From Lysobacteraceae bacterium (GTDB lineage: Bacteria; Pseudomonadota; Gammaproteobacteria; Xanthomonadales; Xanthomonadaceae), in contig SEHC01000023.1 in NCBI GenBank assembly GCA_004173415.1, positions 1 to 12,491 on the forward strand: DNA of 12,491 nucleotides, written 5' to 3'. A program made the position numbers and the translations under genes. Each line of letters opens with the position of its first letter. Position 1 is the first letter of the stretch. Shown here in pieces: positions 7,504-12,491 of the stretch. Below the pieces are notes generated by a model. It had not been told where the DNA came from and did not search any database. It saw only the letters and a list, made by a program, of their open reading frames with translations.

Positions 7504-8215
7504 CCCGAACGCCCCTGCGTCCGCCGCCGCCTTGCCCGCGCGCGTGCTGGTCGTCGACGACGAGCCGCAGATACGCAAGTTCCTCGACATCAGCCTGCGG
7601 GCGCAGGGTTATCAGGTCGCCCTGGCGGCGGACGGAGAGGAAGGCCTGGCCTCGCTCGCCACGCATGGAGCGGACCTGGTCATCCTCGACATCGGCCTGC
7701 CGGGCAAGGACGGCCATGAGGTGCTGAGGGAACTCAGGCAATGGTCGCAGGCGCCGGTGATCATGCTGACCGTGCGCGCGGGCGAGGCCGAGAAAGTGGC
7801 GGCGCTGGATGCCGGCGCCAATGACTACGTCACCAAGCCGTTCGGGGTGCAGGAACTGATGGCCCGCGTGCGTGCGCTGCTGCGCCTGAGCGCGGTCGAC
7901 CCGAACGGCACTGCGGTCGTTTTCGACGACGGCCGCTTGCGTATCGACCTATCGCGCCGTGAAGTCCACCTGCACGGCAAGCCTGTCGCACTGACACGCA
8001 AGGAATATGCATTGCTGGCCATGCTGGTGGTCCACGCCGGCCGGGTGGTCACCCAGCCGCAACTGCTGAAGGAAGTGTGGGGACCGAGTCACCAGTACGA
8101 CACGCATTACCTGCGGATCCTCGTCGGCAGGCTGAGGCTGAAGCTCGAAGAGGAAGCGGCCACGCCAAGATACATTGCGACGGAGCCTGGGGTGGGCTTG
8201 CGCTTTTTAGGTTAG
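7487..8215 (+). CDS. kdpE: KdpE, OmpR-family response regulator of the kdp operon
   Basis: KdpE is the DNA-binding response regulator that activates kdpFABC when phosphorylated by KdpD. The protein has 242 residues. The receiver domain (about 18-135) has D24/D25, the phosphoacceptor D68 in LVILDIGLPG, T95 and K117 in DYVTKPFG. The C-terminal winged helix (about 145-240) has LTRKEYALL, QLLKEVWG, THYLRILVGRLRLKLE and TEPGVGLRFL. I chose the ATG at 7487, which overlaps the last 17 nt of kdpD. The frame runs open to 7391, but that would add 32 residues encoded inside the kdpD kinase core. About 17 extra residues before the receiver domain are rich in P and A and look disordered. The kdpD overlap suggests translational coupling. 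Confidence 0.96.
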   Translation: MPTPTDPNAPASAAALPARVLVVDDEPQIRKFLDISLRAQGYQVALAADGEEGLASLATHGADLVILDIGLPGKDGHEVLRELRQWSQAPVIMLTVRAGEAEKVAALDAGANDYVTKPFGVQELMARVRALLRLSAVDPNGTAVVFDDGRLRIDLSRREVHLHGKPVALTRKEYALLAMLVVHAGRVVTQPQLLKEVWGPSHQYDTHYLRILVGRLRLKLEEEAATPRYIATEPGVGLRFLG

Positions 8216-8509
8216 GTCTTGTTGATTCGCAGGCCTGCCATGGCGCTTGACCCGCCGGTGCCACGGATACCGCTGGCCGTCAGCAATCCTGGTGCCGCAG
8301 GCTGCGCTCGAGCCCACCGTTGTTCGATCCGACCGCCGCCGGATCCGGGGGCCGGTAGCATTCGATGGGCCAAGGTCCGGTGCGTAACGCTTGCGTGGGT
8401 AGCCTAGGCCGATAGGAGGCGCTCGCTTCCCTTCGGCAACAGCGTCGAGCCAGGGTCCGCTCCCGGGCCGATGTGGACATAATGCAGCAGACTTCGCATC
8501 CGCCAGGCC
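8216..8509. other. Noncoding gap after kdpE with a compound hairpin
   Basis: I see no convincing gene in these 294 bases. There is a 10-bp palindrome GCAGGCCTGC (8229-8238). A nested structure follows: outer arms at 8312-8319 and 8363-8370 (seven of eight pairs) enclose inner arms GATCCG (8326-8331) and CGGATC (8340-8345) around an 8-nt loop. There is no T-run, so an intrinsic terminator is not supported. CATAAT at 8478-8483 matches five of six bases of a -10 box and could serve the next gene, but no good -35 box is at the right spacing. Confidence 0.4.
8312..8370. repeat. Nested inverted repeat downstream of kdpE
   Basis: The outer stem GCCCACCG / CGATGGGC has one mismatch. The inner stem GATCCG / CGGATC is perfect. 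The GCCCACC and GGTAGC pieces resemble parts of the GTAG-type REP at 9451-9472, so this may be a decayed REP. It could stabilise the 3' end of the kdpDE message. This is inferred from base pairing only. Confidence 0.3.
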
Positions 8510-9454
8510 ATGATCAGCCCAACGCTCGTTCGCACCTTGGCCATGGACCCTGCGGCGCATCCCAGGGGCCAGCCGCACATCAGCTCGGCCAGTGGCCTGG
8601 TCATCGTCGGCGGCTGGTTCTACTTCGTCGCCGACGACGAGAATCACCTGATTGCATTGCGAGGCAACGACGTGGAATCGGGCGTCTTGGGGCTCCGGCC
8701 GCTCGAGGAGGCGCGGCTGCCTGTCGATCACGCGGAGCGAAAGCGCCAGAAGCGGGATCTGGAAGCACTCTTCCTTGTGCCAGGGGACGGGCACCGGCCG
8801 TCGATGCTGGTTGCGTGGGGTTCCGGCTCACGGCCACGGCGCGACGTCGCCTACATGGTGCAGCTGGATGCAGGGGGCGGCCTTGCCAGTGCCGCGCGGA
8901 CGGTCTCCGTGGCGAAGTTGCATGACGCACTACGCAGCCACACCCCGGGGTTGAACATCGAGGCCGGGCTCGTACTGGGCGATGACTTGTGTCTGTTCAG
9001 TCGGGCGAATGCGGGCACGCCGCTGAATGGTTGCTTCCGGATCGGCCTTGCCCAGGCGATCGATTTCCTGCTGGCCGATGAGGGCAGGGCAGAGTTGCCC
9101 CCGGTCCGTTTCACGGAACTCGATCTGGGGCGGATGGGTGAAGTGCCGGTCGGCATCACCGATGCGACTGCCCTCGGGAATGGCCGATGGCTGCTCAGCG
9201 CCGTGGCGGAAAACACCTCGAACGCCTACGACGACGGCCGATGCGAGGGCACCATGCTGGTGGCCTGCAGCCCGGACGGAAAAGTGGCATGGAAGGGACG
9301 GCTGGACGGCGCTTCCAAAGTGGAAGGCATCGCGTTCGACGGACACGGAACGCTGTGGCTGACCACCGACGCCGACGCCCCCGGCGTGCCATCGCAACTG
9401 CGTCGCCTGCCCTGGCCTCCGCCCGGGTTCCTGCGAGCGGCGCCAGAGCCGTAG
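8510..9454 (+). CDS. Beta-propeller-like protein, probably DUF6929 family
   Basis: The protein has 314 residues with no signal peptide or membrane segment, so it is probably cytoplasmic. It has repeated short beta-strand blocks, and its motifs agree with what I recall of the DUF6929 family: ASGL and FVADDENHL (27-47), DLEALFLV (83-90), WGSGSRP (103-109), LNIEAG (149-153), ITDATAL (216-222), NAYDDG..EGT (238-248), KVEGIAF (270-276) and TTDADAPGVPSQLRRL (285-300). Function is unknown; the fold suggests a propeller of five or six blades. I cannot confirm the family without a profile search. The ATG at 8510 has only a weak AGG ribosome binding site, and ATG at 8543 is an alternative. The stop codon forms part of a GTAG REP hairpin. 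It is not obviously part of the kdp operon. Confidence 0.72.
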   Translation: MISPTLVRTLAMDPAAHPRGQPHISSASGLVIVGGWFYFVADDENHLIALRGNDVESGVLGLRPLEEARLPVDHAERKRQKRDLEALFLVPGDGHRPSMLVAWGSGSRPRRDVAYMVQLDAGGGLASAARTVSVAKLHDALRSHTPGLNIEAGLVLGDDLCLFSRANAGTPLNGCFRIGLAQAIDFLLADEGRAELPPVRFTELDLGRMGEVPVGITDATALGNGRWLLSAVAENTSNAYDDGRCEGTMLVACSPDGKVAWKGRLDGASKVEGIAFDGHGTLWLTTDADAPGVPSQLRRLPWPPPGFLRAAPEP

Positions 9455-9472
9455 GGTGGGCTTCAGCCCACC
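9451..9472. repeat. GTAG-type REP hairpin at the end of the propeller gene
   Basis: GTAG (9451-9454) is followed by a perfect 7-bp stem, GGTGGGC / GCCCACC, around a TTCA loop (9455-9472). GTAG followed by a GC-rich hairpin is the hallmark of the REP elements described in Stenotrophomonas (SMAG). The TAG inside GTAG is the stop codon of the gene ending at 9454. No T-run follows, so a termination role would be secondary. Confidence 0.7.
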
Positions 9473-9544
9473 GCTCTCCGGTTTGATGGCAGGGCAATGA
9501 CTGCTGCCGCGCCAACTTCTCACCCTCGGCTAACGCGGCTTTCC

Positions 9545-9580
9545 TATGCTCGGCCCATGCACATCCAGGCTTCCGCGTGA
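9545..9580 (+). promoter_or_regulatory. Possible leader: -10-like box and seven-codon ORF before the glycosyltransferase
   Basis: TATGCT (9545-9550) resembles a -10 box and stands 6 nt before an ATG at 9557. That ATG opens a tiny ORF, MHIQASA, whose TGA (9578-9580) overlaps the GTG start of the glycosyltransferase as GTGA. The arrangement would fit a leaderless mini-ORF that hands ribosomes to the main gene. No good -35 box is visible, and a weak AGG (9567-9569) could serve the GTG directly. Confidence 0.25.
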
Positions 9581-10275
9581 TTTCCTTCATCGTCCCCGCG
9601 CATAACGAGGCGCGACTGATCGGGGCCTCGCTGTGTGCCTTGCAACAGGCCGCACAGGGATTGGGGCAGCCGTTCGAGATCATCGTGGTCGACGACGCGT
9701 CGGACGACGCCACCGCCGATATCGCCCGATCCAGCGGCGCGACGGTGCTGGCGGTCGCCTACAGGCACATCGCCGCCACCCGCAATGCCGGGGCGACGCT
9801 CGCTCGCGGACAACGGCTTGTGTTCGTCGATGCCGACACCCACGTGGACGCAGCGGTGCTGCGCGCGGCGACCCGGGCCATGGACGAGGGCGCGGTGGGC
9901 GGCGGCGTGGCGGTGGCGCTGCAAGGAGACGTCGCGCTGCATGCGCGGCTGGCGGCGCGCTTCTTCGCCTGGGTGTTCCGTCTGACCGGGATCGCGCCGG
10001 GCTGCTTCCTGTTCTGCACGCGCGCCGCGTTCGACGCGGCCGGCGGTTTCGACCTGACCTATTACGCCGGCGAGGACGTGGCCATGAGCCGGGCACTGGC
10101 CCGCCAGGGACGCTTCGTGATACTGCGCGAGGCCGTGCATACCTCGGCGCGCAAGCTGCATACCTTCAGTGCCTGGGAACACCTGCGGCTGGCGCTGCGC
10201 TTCCTGTGGAAGCGGCAGCGCATGCTGACTTCGCGCGAGCACCTGGACCTCTGGTACGGCAAGCGCCGGGATTGA
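9577..10275 (+). CDS. Family 2 glycosyltransferase (GT-A fold)
   Basis: The protein has 232 residues and transfers a sugar from a nucleotide-sugar donor; donor and acceptor are unknown. It begins MISFIVPAHNEA, the standard GT2 opening, followed by EIIVVDDASDD (34-44), RHIAATRNAGA (63-73), the metal-binding FVDADT with D85 and D87, and AGEDVAMSRAL (164-174) with the likely catalytic E166/D167. The C-terminal part is basic and aromatic, with no clear membrane helix beyond a short hydrophobic patch at about 130-147. The GTG start places the first beta strand exactly at the N-terminus as in the family, and no in-frame ATG fits better. It stands alone, so no polysaccharide cluster identifies its product. 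Its stop is 6 bp from the stop of the convergent VOC gene. Confidence 0.9.
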   Translation: MISFIVPAHNEARLIGASLCALQQAAQGLGQPFEIIVVDDASDDATADIARSSGATVLAVAYRHIAATRNAGATLARGQRLVFVDADTHVDAAVLRAATRAMDEGAVGGGVAVALQGDVALHARLAARFFAWVFRLTGIAPGCFLFCTRAAFDAAGGFDLTYYAGEDVAMSRALARQGRFVILREAVHTSARKLHTFSAWEHLRLALRFLWKRQRMLTSREHLDLWYGKRRD

Positions 10276-10281
10276 GACATC

Positions 10282-10662
10282 CTACGAGGGTTGCTCGGTT
10301 CGATCGGTGATCGGCGCGGCCTGGCCGACCCACAGGCGGTTGCCGTCGGGATCGTCGAAGCGGAACTCGAGCATGCCGTAGAAGGATTCCTGCAGGTCGG
10401 GTATCGCCACGCCGTTGTCGCGCAGGCTGGCGTGGTAGGCGGCCACGTCGTCGGGATACAGATAGAGCACGCCACAGCGCGTGGCCCGCGGGTCGACGTT
10501 GATCGATTCGTCGACCATCAGCCTGCACTCGTCGAAGCACAGCATCGCCCAGCGCCAGTCGTCGTTGCGCTTCTCCACGGCAAAGCCGAGCCGGCGGTAG
10601 AACTCCACGCTCGCCGGCATGCTCTTCACCGGCAACATCGGGATCAGGCGGGTCATCTTCAT
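10282..10662 (-). CDS. VOC-superfamily (glyoxalase/bleomycin-resistance-like) protein
   Basis: The protein has 126 residues, typical for a single-chain, two-module VOC protein. The first module starts RLIPMLPVKSMPASVEFYRRLGF. The second contains VLYLYPDDVAAYHASLRDNG and the terminal motif LEFRFDDPDGNRLWVGQ. The family includes glyoxalases, dioxygenases and antibiotic-binding proteins, and the substrate here cannot be told. The pattern is closest to the bleomycin-resistance-like, often metal-free group (inference). The ATG at 10662 has a GAGG ribosome binding site 5 nt upstream; a second in-frame ATG is two codons on. It lies 57 bp downstream of the broken thioesterase gene and may be cotranscribed with it. 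It ends 6 bp from the convergent glycosyltransferase. Confidence 0.87.
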   Translation of the reverse strand: MKMTRLIPMLPVKSMPASVEFYRRLGFAVEKRNDDWRWAMLCFDECRLMVDESINVDPRATRCGVLYLYPDDVAAYHASLRDNGVAIPDLQESFYGMLEFRFDDPDGNRLWVGQAAPITDRTEQPS

Positions 10663-10719
10663 GCGAACCTCGTGGCAGGCGGGTGGGCGGGGCGACGTGG
10701 TTTCAGCTACGCAGCTGGG

Positions 10720-11176
10720 TCAGTCCTGGCCGGGCCGCCTGATGCTGGACGGCAGGAAGGCGAAGTCGGCGGTGTGTTCCAGGGAATTCATCGCCGCCAG
10801 CAACGCCGGCGGCGGGGCGATGAGCTTGCGCGCGGCCAGGTCCAGCCAGCCGCCGGCACTGTTGACGCGCGCGCTCAGTTGCCCTTCGGGACGGAAGACC
10901 TCGTGGCGCAGGATGAAGCGGCTGCCATCGGGCGCGTGGCCGGCCAGCGCATAGGTCAGGGTGATCTGCTGCTGCAGGCCGACTTCCCTGAAGTATTCGA
11001 CCTCGTCCTTCATCACCACCGGACCGATCCGCAGGCGCAGGAACTCCTCGATCGGGAACCCGTTCTCCATGGTGCATCTGCCGGACGTCGGCGGTCTTGT
11101 CGAGGTAGGCCGTGTTCTTCATGTGCGAGTTGAAGTCCATGTCGGCCCAGCCCGCGTAAAGCGTCTTCGTGTACAT
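10720..11176 (-). pseudogene. Acyl-CoA thioesterase (hotdog fold), split by a frameshift
   Basis: Two frames together make one 4HBT-type thioesterase of about 150 residues. Frame 1 starts at ATG 11176 with GGAG 8 nt upstream and reads MYTKTLYAGWADMDFNSHMKN, including the putative catalytic D14 in ADMDFNSHM, up to about residue 34 (VRQM). The rest of the protein continues in another frame from about 11070 (ENGFPIEEFLRLRIGPVVMKDEVEYF) to the stop at 10720, with SAGGWLDLAARKL near the end. Only CACC (11071-11074) separates the two matching parts, consistent with a net +1 or -2 change. Left in frame 1, translation runs to 10703 as unrelated sequence. This could be a true pseudogene, a recent mutation or a sequencing error. 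The catalytic Asp is cut off from the rest of the fold. Confidence 0.82.
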
Positions 11177-11325
11177 GGCACCTGCTCCAGCGAAAGTGGA
11201 CAACCCGGTCGGATTGGCCACCGCGTTGTCAACGAAGAGTGCTGGCAAAAGCGCGCCCGGGCAATTCCCTCCGTCGGCGCGTGCCGATGGGCCGCAGCCT
11301 GCCCGTCCCTACCGGTCGGCTCGTC

Positions 11326-12201
11326 TCACTCGTCCCGCACTTCGCCGCCCGGCAGGAACTGCCAGGTGCGGGTCACGTGCAGGATGTCGATGTTCTCGTC
11401 GGTCTGCGGCAGCGGCGGGAACGGCACCGACAGCTGCACGATGCGCAGCGCGGTGGAGTCGAGCAGGGGGATGCCGCTGGACTGGATGATGCGGCTGGCT
11501 TCCACTGAACCGTCGCGGCGCACCGCCACGCTGATCACCAGCTGGCCCTTCAGGCGCTTGCGCCGTGCTTCGTCGGGGTAGTTGAGGTTGCCGACCCGCT
11601 CGGCCCGGTCGACCCAGGCGCGCAGGTAGTTGGCATAGGCGTACTCCCTGGTGCTGGCCGACACGAACTTGCGCTTGGGACGCTTGGCGTAAAGCTCCGA
11701 GCGCAGGTGCACCTCGGCGGCCAGGCGGGCCATTTCCGCGTCGCGCGAGATCTTCATGTCGCCGCGCGGCAGTTCCGGCTGGTCCGGTTCGGGCCGGGTT
11801 TGCGCCGGTGGCACCGACTGGTCGCTCTCGCGGGTGGTGATGACCCGCGTTTCCGGCGGCGGCACCGCGTCCGGGGACTGCGCGCGCAAGGGTTGCGGGG
11901 CGGCCCCGGTCTGCGCCTGCGGCACCCAGCCGGCCTGGCTGTCGCGAGGGCGCTTGGAGGTGTCGCTGTCGCCGCCGCCCTGCTGGTTGGCCGCGGCCAG
12001 GAAATCGGCTTGCTTCGGCGTCAGCGGGGTCTGGGTCTGGCTGAGGATCACGTCCAGGGTCGGCACCACCGGCGCGGCATCGTCCAGGGCGAAGCCCAGC
12101 CCCAGCACCAGCATGCCGTGCACGATCAGCGACAGCGCCAGGGTGGCGGTGAGGCGTTCGTTGGAGCCGATTTTCGGGGGATGAACGATCGCGGACATCA
12201 T
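11326..12201 (-). CDS. TonB-family energy transducer (TonB3-like)
   Basis: The protein has 291 residues from ATG 12201 (or 290 from the adjacent ATG at 12198). An N-terminal membrane helix (about 17-38) carries S24 and H28, the SxxxH motif that couples TonB to ExbB-ExbD. A long polar, proline- and glutamine-rich region follows (about 40-185). The TonB C-terminal domain (about 190-285) has NYPDEARRKRLKGQLVISV, RRDGSVEASRIIQSSG and a final TRTWQF. The frame runs open to 12315, but the extra 38 residues translate a REP element (SLDPRLRGDDD), so the shorter start is preferred. It lies downstream of gshB, the same order as tonB3-gshB beside the pil-chp genes in Pseudomonas, where TonB3 affects type IV pilus motility. 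That role here is inference. Confidence 0.88.
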   Translation of the reverse strand: MMSAIVHPPKIGSNERLTATLALSLIVHGMLVLGLGFALDDAAPVVPTLDVILSQTQTPLTPKQADFLAAANQQGGGDSDTSKRPRDSQAGWVPQAQTGAAPQPLRAQSPDAVPPPETRVITTRESDQSVPPAQTRPEPDQPELPRGDMKISRDAEMARLAAEVHLRSELYAKRPKRKFVSASTREYAYANYLRAWVDRAERVGNLNYPDEARRKRLKGQLVISVAVRRDGSVEASRIIQSSGIPLLDSTALRIVQLSVPFPPLPQTDENIDILHVTRTWQFLPGGEVRDE

Positions 12202-12227
12202 CGTTCCCGGAAGGATTCCGTCGTCGT

Positions 12228-12243
12228 CCCCGCGCAGGCGGGG
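12228..12243. repeat. REP hairpin, copy 1, upstream of tonB
   Basis: CCCCGC, GCAG loop, GCGGGG: a perfect 6-bp stem in the typical xanthomonad REP context GTCGTCCCCGCGCAGG, followed by GATCCAG. With copy 2 it forms an inverted pair in the gshB-tonB gap. Confidence 0.75.
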
Positions 12244-12283
12244 ATCCAGTGACTTGTTGCTGCAGGAAGCGAAGGCGCCGGGT

Positions 12284-12299
12284 TCCCGCCTGCGCGGGG
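12284..12299. repeat. REP hairpin, copy 2, inverted relative to copy 1
   Basis: The sequence TCCCGCCTGCGCGGGG is the reverse complement of copy 1 at 15 of 16 positions, with a 5-bp stem around a CTGC loop. The two copies are 40 bp apart, a normal REP-pair layout. Such pairs commonly protect messages or attract gyrase and insertion elements in other bacteria. Confidence 0.72.
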
Positions 12300-12358
12300 C
12301 ATCCAGCGGCCGCATCGCGGGTCATGGCGATCGAAAGCAGGGTTCTTCATGGTGGCCA

Positions 12359-12491
12359 TCAGGACTGCAGCTTGGCCTCGATCGCATCGAACAGCACGCC
12401 GGCGATATTCAGCCCGAACTGCGCATCCAGCTCGCGCACGCAGGTGGGGCTGGTGACGTTGACCTCGGTCAGGTAGTCGCCGATCACGTCC
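12359..12491 (-). CDS. gshB: Glutathione synthetase, C-terminal end (partial)
   Basis: Only the last 43 residues are in the window; the gene continues past 12491. They read DVIGDYLTEVNVTSPTCVRE, followed by a segment ending LFDAIEAKLQS. The motif IGDxLTEVNVTSPT is diagnostic of GshB, which adds glycine to gamma-glutamylcysteine in an ATP-dependent step to make glutathione. The stop TGA overlaps an ATG (TGATG) that opens the bridging frame to tonB. Confidence 0.95.
   Translation of the reverse strand, partial: DVIGDYLTEVNVTSPTCVRELDAQFGLNIAGVLFDAIEAKLQS

Larger units (their letters stand above)
12198..12359 (-). other. Open frame bridging the gshB stop and tonB start (possible relay ORF)
   Basis: A 53-codon frame starts with ATG at 12359, overlapping the gshB stop as TGATG. 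It ends with TGA at 12198-12200, overlapping the first ATG of tonB. It opens MATMKNPAFDRHDPRCG. It runs through the REP pair, one copy of which it reads as HWIPACAGTT, a typical REP translation, so it is unlikely to encode a functional protein. It could carry ribosomes from gshB to tonB. Chance remains possible, because a frame of this length is not rare at this GC content. Confidence 0.25.

Noticed and set aside
6265..7590. 441-residue minus-strand ORF opposite kdpD
   Set aside because: It is a shadow of the kinase core; its composition is skewed and it has no plausible start context.
8205..8240. Possible insertion-sequence end near the kdpE stop (TTGTTGATTCGC)
   Set aside because: It vaguely recalled an IS terminus, but there is no matching inverted repeat, target duplication or transposase remnant.
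10291..11133. 280-residue plus-strand ORF opposite the VOC and thioesterase genes
   Set aside because: The minus strand carries recognisable VOC and thioesterase sequences; the plus frame has no family and is R/H/G-rich.
11227..11232. Perfect TTGACA on the minus strand upstream of the thioesterase
   Set aside because: No -10-like sequence lies 16-19 nt downstream, so a promoter is not supported.
11266..11325. Terminator for tonB (TCGGC / GCCGA hairpin at 11274-11287)
   Set aside because: The stem is only 5 bp and no T-run follows on the minus strand.
11707..12252. 181-residue plus-strand ORF opposite tonB
   Set aside because: The minus-strand frame has the TonB helix and C-terminal domain; this frame is its shadow and runs into a REP.
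1..12491. CRISPR arrays, tRNA or rRNA genes, phage or toxin-antitoxin genes
   Set aside because: I read both strands for repeats and such genes and saw none; the only repeats are REP-type hairpins.

Overview
The window is GC-rich, gene-dense DNA that looks like a gammaproteobacterium of the Xanthomonadaceae/Lysobacteraceae group (Lysobacter, Luteimonas, Pseudoxanthomonas or similar). This is an inference from three signs: the GC-rich codon use, REP-type hairpins including a GTAG-led one like those described in Stenotrophomonas, and the gshB-tonB gene pair. The species cannot be named from sequence alone.

Positions 36-8215 (+ strand) hold a complete Kdp potassium system: kdpF, kdpA, kdpB, kdpC, then kdpD and kdpE. 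KdpFABC is the high-affinity, ATP-driven K+ uptake complex of the inner membrane. KdpD (sensor kinase) and KdpE (response regulator) switch it on when K+ is scarce. The promoter lies upstream of the window. All catalytic and selectivity-filter residues I could check are present. KdpA carries an extra hydrophilic loop of about 50 residues. The 202-bp gap between kdpC and kdpD is filled with degenerate REP hairpins.

Positions 8216-10275 (+ strand) hold a small-hairpin region, a cytoplasmic beta-propeller-like protein that I match from memory to the DUF6929 family, a GTAG-type REP hairpin at its stop codon, and a family 2 glycosyltransferase preceded by a seven-codon leader ORF.

Positions 10282-12491 are on the minus strand. 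In transcription order they hold the last 43 codons of gshB (glutathione synthetase), a TonB-family protein (the gshB-tonB linkage resembles the tonB3 locus beside the pil-chp cluster in Pseudomonas), a thioesterase broken by a frameshift, and a VOC/glyoxalase-like protein that converges on the glycosyltransferase.

Most of this is ordinary housekeeping and accessory DNA; I see no phage, CRISPR, toxin or new defence system. The most unusual pattern is at the gene junctions. Both REP-filled gaps (kdpC-kdpD and gshB-tonB) are spanned by one open frame that starts on the upstream stop codon and ends on the downstream start codon. The glycosyltransferase has a similar mini-ORF ending on its start codon. 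This may be a translation relay across REP insertions, or it may be chance in GC-rich DNA.
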